Source: UBA4416 sp040387555 (GTDB taxonomy: Bacteria; Bacteroidota; Bacteroidia; B-17B0; Aurantibacillaceae). From it: a DNA stretch of 64,000 bases. Shown one piece after another: positions 1-11,800 of this stretch; positions within the stretch are counted from its first letter, which is position 1, and every line of letters begins with the position of its first letter. Under the pieces are notes generated by a model. That model was not told the origin of the DNA. It made no database searches and saw only the letters and a list, made by a program, of their open reading frames with translations. The DNA is taken from positions 248,001-312,000 of the forward strand of contig JAZKDO010000001.1 of assembly GCA_040387555.1 (NCBI GenBank), read 5' to 3'. The position numbers and the translations under genes were made by a program.

Positions 1-2819
1 GCAGCACTTTGGCCGGCACATATAGTCGCACTACTAGGAGTTATTGTATACACAGGGCTAGAAGAGACCGTAATATTAACTACTGATGTATTTGTACATG
101 TTCCAATTGACCCGGTAACTGTGTATGATGCCGAGGATGTAGGAGAAGCAACAGTCACTGAACCATTTGACGTACTTAAATTATTGTTAGGCATCCAGAT
201 GTAAGTGTTGGCTCCATACGCCGTTAACGTTGAAGATCCGCCCGAGCACAAAAGTGTTGGAGACCCGATAGCCAAGACGGGAATGGGATCAACAACAGTT
301 ACTTCGACTGTATTGGTCAATGTCCCTGAACATCCTTGTCCGGTTACAGAATAAATAGTACTAACAGAAGGGTTTACTAACGCTGAGGAATTATTGGAAG
401 ATCCGATAATGCCAAAAGTAGGTGTCCATGTGTAAGTGCCTGCGCCAGAAGCAGAAATGGTGACAGAACCTGTTGGACATGTTGTAACAGAGGGTGATAC
501 CTGTAGTGGTCCATTTCCATTAACAACTGTAACATCAACGATCGCCGTATCATAACAAAACCCTTGTCGGCCCGTAACGGTATAGGTTGTTGAAACAGTG
601 GGGGAACCTGTAATTAAACTTGATGTTGAGGAACTTAGAGTAACGGTTGGTGTCCAATTATAATAATTAGCGCCAGTAGCAGCGGCTGTAAATGAATTAC
701 CCGAGCATAAAACAATCGAACTGGGAACTGTTGTAACTGTTATTGTTGTAATAGCAACGCTTATTGTTTCTGTTGTAGTTCCACATAAGTTGGTAGCTGT
801 AACGGAAATCGTGCCGGCCGTATTGGTATAGTTAACAGAAATTCCCGTATTAGTTGTTGACGAGGAAGACGTTAATGTTACTCCTACAGGAACTGTCCAT
901 GAATAAATTGTATTAGAAAAAGCCGTCACGTTATAACTCACATTATTAACGTTAGGGCATACGGTACTTGCACCTGTTATGCTGATGGACGGAGGCAAAC
1001 TATTAACTGCCACTTCAATTGTTTTTGTACCAATTGTTGAACAACCTTGTGCACTTACAGTATAAATAGTTGTTACAGTTGGAGAAGCTATAGTTGAACT
1101 TGTACTAGAAGAACTTAGACCATCAATGGGAGTCCACGTGTATGTTTGTCCTCCGGTCACTGATAAATTTGTTGTTTCGCCAGAACATAAAGTCACTGAT
1201 GGGGAAGCAGTTAAAGTTGGCGTGTTGGGCAATACAGTAATGTTTTTTACTATCTGGCTACTGCATGTTAAAGCGCCACCAAAAAATCCTGATTGCTGCT
1301 CTACAAGTACCACAGCATACACACCCGCGTTTGTGTAAGTATGCGCACCATCTTGATTTGTACTGGTATTGTTTCCACTACCGGGATCACCAAAAGTCCA
1401 GTTATGATTAGGATTTGTTGGGTCACATGTTAAACCAAATCCACAGTTTGCGCCTTGCACTGCACAGGAACCAATTCCCAACCCGCCACAAGACAGCTCG
1501 GTATAAGTGGTAGTATTACTAAAAGTAACTGGAGTTCCCGCACAAACCGTAAAATCCGGAACAGCCAAAAAATTAGCTGTTGGTCCGCTGTTTATTGATA
1601 ACGTATGTGTGGCAAAAGCATTGCCACATAAGCCGAAACCAATCGTTACGTTAAATGTATAAGTACCGGATGCCAGTCCTGAAATAGATAATGATTGTTG
1701 ATTTTCCTGCCCTGCTGGAACACCTGAACCTGTCCATGTATAAGTACTTCCACTTGAAGCATTAAGTGCAAATACCGAGCTTGAACATAAGTTACTGGGA
1801 CCCGTTATAGAAGCACTTGGAGCAGTTGCAATAAACGTTTTGGTATTAGCCGCCATCACATTACCACAGGCATCAATTAATGTATTAGCATCACTACCTG
1901 TTTGTACACCAATCGTCCAGGGGCCTACACCTGTTAAGGAAGGCGTAATTGTTAAACTGATTTGAGCAACATTTGATCCGCAGTTTATACCTGCGGCTGC
2001 AGTTACACTATAGGGACCACCAACTCCGGTAACACTAAAATCTGAACCGTCTGCCGCAATCGAAGCGCATTGAACCTGCTCAGATGCTTCAAATGTTAGT
2101 ACACTTGAACCACATGGCGCAATTATATCTACGATCGTTGGCGCGATATTGTCAAAAATAGAGGCTGTTCCTGCACTAAAATCTAAACTGTAGCCACTTT
2201 GCGTTGAAGAATAATTGCTGATAATTAAAACATATGTCTTCCCTGATTGGGTTGGATAAACTGAACTTTGGTTATTACCACCAGCACCTTCTGACGCATT
2301 TGTGCCGGAAGAAGATAAGCCAGTGTTACCTGCATCTGCAGCATAGTTGCATCGCACAGGACTTAATGATCCATTTGTAATATCGGCGCAACCAGCTCCA
2401 GTAATATCATAGAGTGCAAAATCATAATCATCATTTAAACTATTGGGCGAAATTTGAAATGCTAAATTCCCGGCAGTTCCGGATGTAAACGTATACCATA
2501 CAGAATTTTTTTCATTTTCACCCAAACACGTTGAGTTACTTGGAATTTCATTTTGACTCCCCACCCCACTATAGGAAGCGGCTGTATTATAAACATTCTG
2601 GCAAACTGGGATAGCGCTATTACAATCCTGTTCAGGGGAACTCGTTACTTTTCCAAAAATGTTATTATTTATACCATTCGCTTTATTGTCGATATACTGT
2701 TGTGTGGCGATTAACTTCTCAGCAATTTTTTGCTGAAGCATAGGATTTACAGGCGATTGTGCCAAACTGCCAGTAATTGTAAATAAAAAACAAACTGAAG
2801 CGAAAAATAACTGTTTCAT
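1..2819 (-). CDS. Giant secreted Ig-like/PKD repeat protein, 3' end beyond window
   Basis: The frame is open from an ATG at 2819 to the left edge (939 codons), so the C-terminus and any sorting domain are not visible. Residues 1-20 form a signal peptide (MKQLFFASVCFLFTITGSLA, then Q). An N-terminal beta-sandwich-like segment (about 65-230, with conserved Cys and a VWYTFT motif) resembles the domain found at the start of many Bacteroidota gliding-associated proteins. Next come Ig-like modules, one PKD-like stretch (NWTFGDPGSG, then HTYTNAG), and repeated modules with the pattern ATICSG, YTWTP, YTVTG. A TTG, about 21 bases, then TACATTTA lies upstream on this strand. The likely role is a cell-surface adhesin or matrix protein exported by T9SS. 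That role is inferred from architecture; no catalytic motif was seen. Confidence 0.85.
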   Translation of the reverse strand, partial: MKQLFFASVCFLFTITGSLAQSPVNPMLQQKIAEKLIATQQYIDNKANGINNNIFGKVTSSPEQDCNSAIPVCQNVYNTAASYSGVGSQNEIPSNSTCLGENEKNSVWYTFTSGTAGNLAFQISPNSLNDDYDFALYDITGAGCADITNGSLSPVRCNYAADAGNTGLSSSGTNASEGAGGNNQSSVYPTQSGKTYVLIISNYSSTQSGYSLDFSAGTASIFDNIAPTIVDIIAPCGSSVLTFEASEQVQCASIAADGSDFSVTGVGGPYSVTAAAGINCGSNVAQISLTITPSLTGVGPWTIGVQTGSDANTLIDACGNVMAANTKTFIATAPSASITGPSNLCSSSVFALNASSGSTYTWTGSGVPAGQENQQSLSISGLASGTYTFNVTIGFGLCGNAFATHTLSINSGPTANFLAVPDFTVCAGTPVTFSNTTTYTELSCGGLGIGSCAVQGANCGFGLTCDPTNPNHNWTFGDPGSGNNTSTNQDGAHTYTNAGVYAVVLVEQQSGFFGGALTCSSQIVKNITVLPNTPTLTASPSVTLCSGETTNLSVTGGQTYTWTPIDGLSSSSTSSTIASPTVTTIYTVSAQGCSTIGTKTIEVAVNSLPPSISITGASTVCPNVNNVSYNVTAFSNTIYSWTVPVGVTLTSSSSTTNTGISVNYTNTAGTISVTATNLCGTTTETISVAITTITVTTVPSSIVLCSGNSFTAAATGANYYNWTPTVTLSSSTSSLITGSPTVSTTYTVTGRQGFCYDTAIVDVTVVNGNGPLQVSPSVTTCPTGSVTISASGAGTYTWTPTFGIIGSSNNSSALVNPSVSTIYSVTGQGCSGTLTNTVEVTVVDPIPVLAIGSPTLLCSGGSSTLTAYGANTYIWMPNNNLSTSNGSVTVASPTSSASYTVTGSIGTCTNTSVVNITVSSSPVYTITPSSATICAGQSA

Positions 2820-2922
2820 TAAACTGAGGTTTTTTGTGAGTTTATAAATGTAACAGGATTATTCAAATCATCTCAATTCAACTGATTTTCAAAAAACACC
2901 AACTAAAAATATTCAAACCACA

Positions 2923-3939
2923 TTACGCCCAAACTTTTGTGCCTTCGCTGCAATTTTTACAGATATCAATCTCCTCGCGGGATTTCAGTATGGATTGTCT
3001 GAATCCCTGATATTTATCAGATCGCCACAACTCTTTAAAAGACTGGAGTTTTAAATCCCCTAAGGGATGTTTGGCATCCTTATCAAAACAACAGGGCACT
3101 ACTACACCATCCCAGGTTACGACGCAGCTGCTCCACATGCGCCAACACTGGTTTAGTAATTTATTTTTAATGGAGTAAGTTCCATCATTATTTTTTTTAT
3201 ACCTACTGTATTTAATGTTCTCCGGAATCAGTGGATTGCCATTTTCGAAATCATACACCTGTGCCGTTTTAAAAACCACCTCATCCACACCTAAATCTTT
3301 TGCGAGTTGCTTCACATCTTCTAACTGATGTTCATTTGGCTTTACTACTAAAAACTGAAAAATTATATGTGGCGTTCGGCTTTTCAATTCTTTCCTAGCT
3401 GCGATTATATTTTTAGTTCCTTCGATCACCTTCTGCAAACTACCCCCTATTCTGTATTGCTCATACGTTTCTTGCGTTGTACCATCAATTGAAATAATCA
3501 ATCGGTCTAATTTACTTTCTACCGTTTTTTTTGCTTGGTCTTTCGTTAGATAATGGGCGTTAGTGGAAGTGGACGTATAAATGCCTTTATCAGAAGCATA
3601 CTTCACCATATCTAAAAAGTTGGGATTCAAATACGGCTCTCCCTGAAAATAAAATGTTAGATAGATTAATTCTCTATACACTTCGTCAATTGTTTTTTTA
3701 AAAAACGTTGGTTCCAACATACCAATCGGCCTGGTGAATTGGCGTAAGCCACTGGGACATTCAGGACAACGTAAATTGCAGCTAGTGGTTGGCTCTATAG
3801 CCATGCTAATAGGAAAACCTAAATCAGAGATACCACTCCCGTTTTTGGAAACATGATAACTCAACCACACTTTAAAAGCATTAGTTAATTTTCTCAGGCT
3901 GATTTTCTTTGCTAACTGTATGTTATTGGATAAAGACAA
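2923..3939 (-). CDS. Radical SAM/SPASM domain protein
   Basis: A 338-residue enzyme with the radical SAM cluster motif CxxxCxxC at Cys54, Cys58 and Cys61 (CNLRCPEC), followed by the GEPYLNP segment typical of the barrel. A SPASM-type C-terminal Cys set (about 266-330: CWRMWSSC, PCC, CKNC) would hold an auxiliary Fe-S cluster. It probably performs a radical modification of a peptide or small molecule; the substrate is unknown and no precursor peptide gene was seen beside it. The only start that keeps the N-terminal helix is TTG at 3939; the next in-frame Met is residue 46, too close to the cluster motif. It is transcribed divergently from kynureninase. Confidence 0.85.
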   Translation of the reverse strand: MSLSNNIQLAKKISLRKLTNAFKVWLSYHVSKNGSGISDLGFPISMAIEPTTSCNLRCPECPSGLRQFTRPIGMLEPTFFKKTIDEVYRELIYLTFYFQGEPYLNPNFLDMVKYASDKGIYTSTSTNAHYLTKDQAKKTVESKLDRLIISIDGTTQETYEQYRIGGSLQKVIEGTKNIIAARKELKSRTPHIIFQFLVVKPNEHQLEDVKQLAKDLGVDEVVFKTAQVYDFENGNPLIPENIKYSRYKKNNDGTYSIKNKLLNQCWRMWSSCVVTWDGVVVPCCFDKDAKHPLGDLKLQSFKELWRSDKYQGFRQSILKSREEIDICKNCSEGTKVWA

Positions 3940-3944
3940 GTAAT

Positions 3945-3952
3945 CAAAGATA
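3945..3952 (-). promoter_or_regulatory. Candidate -7 box (TATCTTTG) for the radical SAM gene
   Basis: A perfect TAnnTTTG match lies six bases upstream of the proposed TTG start at 3939. No clear -33 TTG is seen at normal spacing. If active, the transcript would begin almost at the start codon. Confidence 0.35.
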
Positions 3953-4003
3953 AAGATTATAATTTATTATTAAATTTAGCCTGGCTTTATTCCTACAGAC
4001 ATT

Positions 4004-5269
4004 ATGACGAATTTTTTGAATACACTTGATTTTGCAAAACAACTGGACGCTAAAGATCTTTTGCGTTCTTATAGAGATAAGTTTCATATGCCTCAGCACA
4101 ATGGCGCCGATATGGTCTATTTTACAGGTAATTCGTTAGGGTTACAGCCTAAAGCGACAAAGGATTATATTCAACAGGAATTGAACGATTGGGCAAAATT
4201 CGGAGTAGAAGGCCATTTTTTAGCAAAGAATCCGTGGTTGAGCTACCATGAAATTTTAACAGATAAAACCGCCAAAATTGTTGGCGCCTTGCCTTCAGAA
4301 GTAGTAATGATGAATCAATTGACGGTTAATTTGCATTTGCTCATGGTGTCTTTTTATCGTCCCACCAAACAACGGTATAAAATAGTATGTGAGGCTAAAG
4401 CATTTCCGAGTGATCAATACGCTTTGCAATCTCAGGTTAAATTTCACGGTTATAAAGTTGACGATGCACTCATTGAAATTGCTCCGAGAGAAGGAGAATA
4501 CGAAGTAAGGCATGAAGATATTTATAAAGCCATTGAAGAGAATAAAGATTCATTAGCCCTGATCATGATTGGTGGCGTAAATTATTTCAGCGGACAGGTG
4601 TTTGATATGAAAGCGATTGTTGAAGCCGGACATAAGGCCGGTGCCATTGTTGGTTTTGATTTGGCGCATGGAGCAGGAAATTTAAAACTAGCCTTGCACG
4701 ACTGGAATGTAGATTTTGCAGCCTGGTGTTCATATAAATATTTAAATGCAGGTCCAGGAAGTGTAGCTGGTGCTTTTGTTCATGAAAAGCATCACAAAAA
4801 TACAGACATGCCTTTATTTGCAGGTTGGTGGGGTCATGATAAATCAACCCGTTTTAAAATGGACAGAGAGTTTGTTCCTATTGAAAGTGTAGAACGCTGG
4901 CAGCTGAGTAACGCTCCGATATTATCTATGGCAGCCTACAAAGCCTCTCTGGATATTTTTGATGAAGTGGACATGGATAAACTGAATGAAAAAAGCAAAC
5001 TACTTACTGCCTATTTAGAGTTTATTGTGGGCGAAATCAATAAACAAAAAAATAATTGTCTGGAAATTATTACTCCCAAAGCCAACCGCGGTTGCCAGAT
5101 TAGTATTGTAGCGCACGGAAAAGGCAAAGACTTATATAATCAGTTAATTGAAAATGGTGTGATCCCAGATTGGAGAGAACCCAACGTTATCCGTTGCGCG
5201 CCTGTTCCATTATACAATTCGTTTGAAGATATTTATCGTTTCGGAGAAATACTCTTAAAATTGTTGTAA
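4004..5269 (+). CDS. kynU: Kynureninase
   Basis: A PLP-dependent hydrolase of 421 residues that cleaves L-kynurenine to anthranilate and alanine, or 3-hydroxykynurenine to 3-hydroxyanthranilate. Family signatures are the N-terminal YFTGNSLGL segment, the phosphate/PLP region GFDLAHGAGN, and WCSYKYLNAGPGS, whose Lys is the expected Schiff-base residue. The C-terminal RGCQISI and WREPNVIRCAPVPLYN segments match the substrate-binding end of the family. Length is normal. The enzyme is cytoplasmic. No tryptophan dioxygenase, formamidase or kynurenine monooxygenase gene lies in the window, so the rest of the pathway must be elsewhere. A small DUF4907 gene follows on the same strand. Confidence 0.95.
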   Translation: MTNFLNTLDFAKQLDAKDLLRSYRDKFHMPQHNGADMVYFTGNSLGLQPKATKDYIQQELNDWAKFGVEGHFLAKNPWLSYHEILTDKTAKIVGALPSEVVMMNQLTVNLHLLMVSFYRPTKQRYKIVCEAKAFPSDQYALQSQVKFHGYKVDDALIEIAPREGEYEVRHEDIYKAIEENKDSLALIMIGGVNYFSGQVFDMKAIVEAGHKAGAIVGFDLAHGAGNLKLALHDWNVDFAAWCSYKYLNAGPGSVAGAFVHEKHHKNTDMPLFAGWWGHDKSTRFKMDREFVPIESVERWQLSNAPILSMAAYKASLDIFDEVDMDKLNEKSKLLTAYLEFIVGEINKQKNNCLEIITPKANRGCQISIVAHGKGKDLYNQLIENGVIPDWREPNVIRCAPVPLYNSFEDIYRFGEILLKLL

Positions 5270-5334
5270 TTTAAAAATCTTTGAGCCTTCAAAAAAATAT
5301 CATTACTCAAAAAAAACAACACGAACTGAACAAC

Positions 5335-5718
5335 ATGAACAACACTATCTTTAAACTGGCAGTATCCTTTTTTATTTTGACCTTTTCAAATATTGCGGAC
5401 GCGCAGGTGCATAAGCCTGAATCTAAGTCAATACAAGGAGGTCAAACTGAAACCAAATTTCCGTCGAATGCCACTACAACTAAACTAACCTACAAAATAA
5501 CAAATACTGCAGATAACACTTACTGCTACGATATTTTTTCTGATGGTAAGCTGATGATCCGCCAACCGTCTATTCCTGGTATGCCAGGCAATAAAGGATT
5601 TAAAACAAAAGCTAATGCAGAGAAAGTAGCGCAACTTGTATTAAAAAAAATAAAGAAAGGGGAAATGCCACCTTCTGTGACCAAAGAAGAAATGCAGAAA
5701 GTTGGCGCTTTAAAGTAA
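5335..5718 (+). CDS. DUF4907 family secreted protein
   Basis: A 127-residue protein from ATG 5335. A TTG further upstream at 5281 would add 18 residues ahead of a good signal peptide, so it is rejected. The signal peptide covers about 1-23 and ends in IADAQ. The mature part carries the pattern I recall for DUF4907: YDIFSDGKLMIRQPSIPG, a Phe-rich turn, then VAQLVLKKIKKGEMPPSVTKEEM. The function is unknown. I recall this family occurring near Kelch-repeat genes, and here it converges on a giant Kelch gene; that association is from memory and has not been checked. Confidence 0.7.
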   Translation: MNNTIFKLAVSFFILTFSNIADAQVHKPESKSIQGGQTETKFPSNATTTKLTYKITNTADNTYCYDIFSDGKLMIRQPSIPGMPGNKGFKTKANAEKVAQLVLKKIKKGEMPPSVTKEEMQKVGALK

Positions 5719-5810
5719 AAAGATCTCGGGTATTTTAAATTTCATCCGTAGCATTCTTAGTCAATTAATTAGTTAGTTCTCCGTTTCATTCATACCAAAC
5801 ATCAAACAAA

Positions 5811-5842
5811 AATCCCTTATCATAAAAAAATGATAAGGGATT
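5811..5842 (-). terminator. Terminator of the giant Kelch gene
   Basis: A perfect 13-bp inverted repeat (AATCCCTTATCAT / ATGATAAGGGATT) with a six-base loop lies 19 bases beyond the Kelch gene stop. On the minus strand it is followed by TTTTTGTTTG. Confidence 0.85.
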
Positions 5843-5860
5843 CAAATTTAGAGATTACCT

Positions 5861-8800
5861 TTAATTTTTGACTAGTTTAATTGTTTCATGATGATGAGGA
5901 GTTTGAATAGAAACATGATAAAACCCCGTAGCCAAGTTTTGAATATCCACATGAAAAAATGGTCGATCGGAACTGATCTCTAAAACACTTCTTCCTGTGA
6001 CATCTGTTACCTTTATTGTTTTTAACTCTGTTGAATTCGATTCAATCACAAATGAATTGCTGGTGGGATTAGGATACAGCCTGATCATACTGGATTCAAT
6101 CTCTTTAATGCCTGTGCAGGTTTCAACAACGATTGACTCTACTGCACTGTTTTCACAACCGGTAGACGCATCGGTGTAAGTATATACCGGCGTAAATGTG
6201 CCACTTGTTAAAGGGTCAAAGCTATTACCACTTACGTTTGTTCCAGAATAATCCCCTCCAGCCGGAAAACCATTTAATAAAATCGGAGCTCCGTTCAAAC
6301 AAACTATATTAGAAGAAATATTCAATGTGACTTCGGTTAGTGCGTTCACTTCCACAGTCGCCGTTGCGTCACTTGCGCTCATACATCCTTCAAGAGAAGT
6401 ACCCGTAACAGAGTAAGTTGTAGTTGTTGTCGGGCTTACAATAGCTGATCCACTTGAATACGTATAAGAATCGGCGCCCGTTGCAATGAGAGTAAAAACC
6501 TGTCCTTCACAAATGGTAGCGCTGTTAATTGATACGATTGGCAATGCATTTACTGTAACTGTTGATTCATTAGTTGCATTAACGCTACATCCTGCTAAAT
6601 GCCCAGTAACGTCATATACTGTATTTGCAGTTGGAGTGACTACAATACTACTTGTGTGCTCGCCTGTGCTCCATGTGTAACTAGTGACGCCATTAGCGGT
6701 TAGTGTTACAGAACTTCCGGCACATACGCTTTCTGAATTAACCACAATAGCCGGTGCAGAACCAACTGTTATCGTAGCTGAAAAGTTTGTTCCAAGGCAA
6801 CCCTCAGCGGAAGTGCCATTAACACTATAAACCTCAGTGATGCCAGGATTATCTATAATGCTGTTTGCATTAGATCCTGTACTCCAGGTATAAGTGTCTG
6901 CCCCACTAGCTATTAATGTTCCTGTAGCACCGGCGCAGATAGAAGCTGATACCACAGAAATAGTTGGAATAGCGTTTACAGTAACAGTGGCGACAGCATC
7001 TATTGTACTGATACAGCCATCCAAAGATGTACCAGAAACGCTGTATGTTGAAGTTAGAACCGGATTGACAACCGGTGAGCTGTTAGAGTAAGTATAGGTA
7101 TTCGCTCCGCCAGGAGTTAATGTAAAACTTTGTCCTTCGCAAATGACACCATCATTTACTGTAATGGTTGGCGTTGTATTCACCGATACCGTTGATACAA
7201 CTTCGGCAGAAGTACAACCATTCGTTGTTCCTGACACGGTATAAGGAGTATTACTAGTTGGAGAAACTGTAAAGTTTCCACCTGTAATTGAGTAAAATCC
7301 CGCACCTGTCGGAGTGATGACAACTGAATTACCGGAACAGATCGTTGCGTCGTTTACTGTAATGGTTGGAGTTGTGTTAACCGATACTGTTGATACAACT
7401 TCGGCAGAAGTACAACCATTCGTTGTTCCTGACACGGTATAAGAAGTATTACTAATTGGTGAAACCGTAAAGTTTCCACCTGTTATGTTATAAGCTCCTG
7501 CCCCAGTTGGCGTAATCACTGCTGAATTACCGGAACAGATCGTAGCATTATTCACTGTAATGGTTGGTGTTGTGTTCACAGAAACTGTTGATACAACTTC
7601 GGCAGAAGTACAACCATTCGTTGTTCCTGACACGGTATAAGAAGTATTACTAATTGGTGAAACCGTAAAGTTTCCACCTGTTATGTTATAAGCTCCTGCC
7701 CCAGTTGGCGTAATCACTGCTGAATTACCGGAACAGATCGTAGCATTATTCACTGTAATGGTTGGTGTTGTGTTCACAGAAACTGTTGATACAACTTCGG
7801 CAGAAGTACAACCATTCGTTGTTCCTGACACGGTATAAGAAGTATTACTAATTGGTGAAACTGTAAAGTTTCCACCTGTGATGTTATAAGCTACTGCACC
7901 TGTTGGCGTAATCTCTGCTGAATTACCAGAACAGATCGTAGCATTATTCACTGTGATGGTTGGTGTTGTGTTAACAGAAACTGTTGATACAACTTCTGCC
8001 GAAGTACAACCGTTTGTTGTTCCTGACACGGTATAAGAAGTATTACTAATTGGTGAAACTGTAAAGTTTCCACCTGTAATTGAGTAAGACCCCGCACCTG
8101 TCGGGGTGATGACAACGGAATTACCGGAACAGATTGTTGCACTGTTTACTGTAATGGTTGGTGTTGTGTTAACCGATACTGTTGATACAACTTCGGCAGA
8201 AGTACAACCATTCGTTGTTCCTGACACGGTATAAGAAGTATTACTAATTGGTGAAACCGTAAAGTTCCCGCCTGTGATGTTATAAGCTCCTGCACCAGTT
8301 GGCGTAATCACTGCTGAATTACCGGAACATATTGTTGCACTGTTCACTGTAATGGTTGGAGTTGTGTTAACAGATACAGTTGATACAACCTCTGCCGAAG
8401 TACAACCGTTTGTTGTTCCTGACACGGTATAAGAAGTATTACTAATTGGTGAAACTGTAAAGTTCCCCCCGGTGATATTATAAGCCCCGGCTCCTGTTGG
8501 TGAAATAACTGCTGAATTACCAGAACAAATCGTAGCATTGTTCACTGTAATGGTTGGTGTTGTGTTCACAGACACCGTTGAAACGATAAAATTACTACAG
8601 CCGACAAAATTTGTGCCTGTGACTGTATACGATGTTGTTGTTAATGGAGATACTATAAAAGAACCCCCGGTTATGGATAGAGTATTAGCTCCTGATGCAA
8701 TAATGCTATAAGAATTTCCAGAACAAATAGTAGCGCTGCTTGCACTAATTGTTGGAGTATCACTTACAGAAACGGTTATAACAGCTGAACCAGTGCAAGT

Positions 8801-11800
8801 ACCAACAGAGCCTGATACAGTGTAATTAGTTGTAACTGCTGGTGTAAATGCGATGCCATTAGTTATTCCACCAGTCCATGTATAAGAACTGGCGCCACTC
8901 GCTGTAAGACTGGTGCTGTTGCCTGAGCATACCAATGTTGTTCCGGTAACTGACAAGGTGGTAGCAGTATTAATTGAAACAGTAGCCACAGCACTGTTAG
9001 ACGCGCTGCAACCGTTTACGTCTGTGCCGGTTATTGAATACGAAGTTGTAGTAAGCGGAGCAACGGTAAAACTATTACCTGTGATTGAGTAAGACCACGC
9101 GCCAATTGGCACTAAAGTCACTGAAGCACCAGGACAAATTGTTGCACTGTTTACCGTAATAGTTGGTGACGCATTTACATACACTGTTGCTATAACTGTA
9201 TTGGATGCAGCACAAGTACCATCGTTGTTACTCCCTGTAATTGTATAAGACGTTGTGGCCATTGGACTCACAGTAAATGATCCCCCACTAATCGTGTATG
9301 AATCCGCACCAGATGGTGAAATAACTGCGTTAACACCAGAGCAAATTGTCATATCACTCACCGCCAGGGTTGGAATAGCAACACTGACTGTTTGTGTAAT
9401 TGCTGTTGAACAGCCTACCTGATCCGACACCATTAAAGTGTAGGTTCCATTTGAAGTTGCAGTAATAGCGGCAAGTGTAGAACTAGAGCTCACCGGAATA
9501 CTCCATGTATAATTTGCAAGTGGAGTATATTCGTTAAGATCATTTATTGTAGTAATGCCGTTGACACCCGTACCTAAAAAAGCTTTATTACCAATAACAA
9601 AGGCCGAAGCTGCGTTCCTTATTATTCCTGGGAATGCTGATTTCGAAGTCCATGAATCAGTTGCAGGATCGTACTCTATCAGATCGTTTGTATTCACGTT
9701 AACACTATTAATACCGACTGCCATATATCCTTTATTTCCAATACTAAACCCAGTGGCACTTGCTCTTATCATAGCGCCAACCACTGCTTTCGACGTCCAC
9801 GCATTTGTGGAAGGGTCATATTCATAAAAATCATTCTTTCTTGAAGTGCCCAATGTCGAACTTTGTCCTGTTCCAATATATCCTTTACCTCCAATGCTGA
9901 AGCCAGCAGCAAAATTCCTAACAGTAGGTAAAGAAGCTTTTACTGTCCATGTATTGTTAACAGGATTGTATTCGTAAAAATCGTTTTTATAAACGCCTAC
10001 GCTTAAGCCTGTTCCAACATAACCTTTGTTCCCAATTGTAAAGCCGACTGCTCCTTGTCTTGTTCCTCCGGCAAAATTAGCTTTGGTTGTCCAGGTATTT
10101 GCTGAGGGATCATATTCATAAAAATCATTAAGAACAGTAGAACCATTCACTGTACCAGTACCAATATACCCTTTTCCGTTAATGCTGAAACCTATAGCTG
10201 AATAACGATTGCTTCCAGGAACATTTGCCTTTTGTGTCCAAGCGTTTGTAGCCGGGTCGTACTCCCAGAAGTCATTTTTTCCAGCCGTTCCAACACCTCC
10301 AGTACCCATATACCCTTTATTACCTATATTGAAAGCAACAGCATACCGGCGTGGACTACCAATTCCTGTTTTTACATTCCATGTATCACTAGCTGTACTG
10401 CCTGTTAAAACTACACTGCTTCCACACGCTGAAGTTGGTCCACCGGCTGTTAGTGTAGCAGATGGTGCTGAGTTAACCGTTACATATTGAGTAAGGCTTT
10501 GGGTACAATTTCCAATAGCACCCATTACAGTGTAATTTGAAGAAGCGGCTGGTGTAAATGAAACACCGTTACTCACTCCACCAGTCCAGGAATATGACGT
10601 GGCTCCTGCTGCTGTGAGCGTGACACTATTGCCTTCACAAATTACTGTGCCACCAATGGCGGATAGGGTCGGGCTTGGGGCAATACTAACGGTTTGTGAT
10701 TTGCCGGATATACATCCGTCTGGATCAGTAACAGTTACGGAATAGGTATTGGTTACAGTTGTAGTGATTAAAGATGTATTAGCGCCGGTGTTCCACGTAT
10801 AGGTTCCAGCTGGGCTTGCAGTTAGGTTAAGGCTGCTTCCGCAAAATGTGGTTGGACCGGCTGCAGTAATATTTGCAGGAAGATTAACAGTAATCGTCCT
10901 TGAAAAACTTTTGGAACATGTACCTAATGTTGCATTTAGCGAATAATTTGCTGTAGCAGTAGGTGTAAAAACGGTGCCATCAGTTATTCCACCGGACCAT
11001 GTATATGTTTCGGTGCTGTTTGGAATAGCAGTCAGACTAGTACTTCCTCCGCTACAAACAAAAGTAGGACTACTAATGGTAACGGTTGGATTTGGAAGGA
11101 TGTTAACCGTTTGTGATGCTGAAGAAATACAACCTGATAGGTTTGAAAGTGTAACTGAATATGTTCCACTCGCTGTGGCTGTAATTGCTGCTGTGGTATT
11201 TCCGGTATTCCATAAAAAACTGGCGGCTGGTGAGTACTCGTAAAAATCTGTTTGTTCACTCGGAAAAGTGCCAAGACCAAGGTAAACTTTATTATTGATA
11301 GAAAACCCTGAGGCCAGATCACGTGCCGAACCGGGAAAATTTGTTCTTGCTATCCAGGTATTTGCTGTAGGATTGTATTCTAAAAAATCATTTTTGTAAG
11401 TTCCATCCGATCCAAGACCTATATACCCCTTGGTAGAGGTGCTAATCCCAGTAGCTTCAGCGCGTCCCCCTAATACAGAAGCTTTTTGTGTCCAGATATC
11501 TGTAGCAGGATTGTATTCATAAAAATCGTTGCGGTAATATCCACTATATCCAGTTCCCAGGTAACCCTTATTGCCAATCGCAAATCCTGCTGCCCATCCA
11601 ACAACAAAAGGATAAGATGCTTTTGCTGTCCAGGCATCCGTTGCCGGATCATATTCCCAGAAGTCACTTAAGTAACTACTATTTAAACCAGTTCCTGCAT
11701 AGCCTTTGTTTAAAATACTGAATCCAACAGCACTCTGCCTGCCTACTCCTCCAAAATTGGCTTTTTGTGTCCATTCATTTGTTGATGGATCATATTCCCA

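Noticed and set aside
1126..1338. 70-codon plus-strand open frame
   Set aside because: It lies opposite the giant Ig-like gene, and its sequence is the reverse complement of a repeated Ig module.
7175..8560. Regular 198-bp repeats suggesting a CRISPR array
   Set aside because: The units are in frame, protein-coding and lack variable spacers.
11032..11322. 96-codon minus-strand open frame within the Kelch gene
   Set aside because: It is an alternative frame of the Kelch/Ig repeats with low-complexity composition and no domain.
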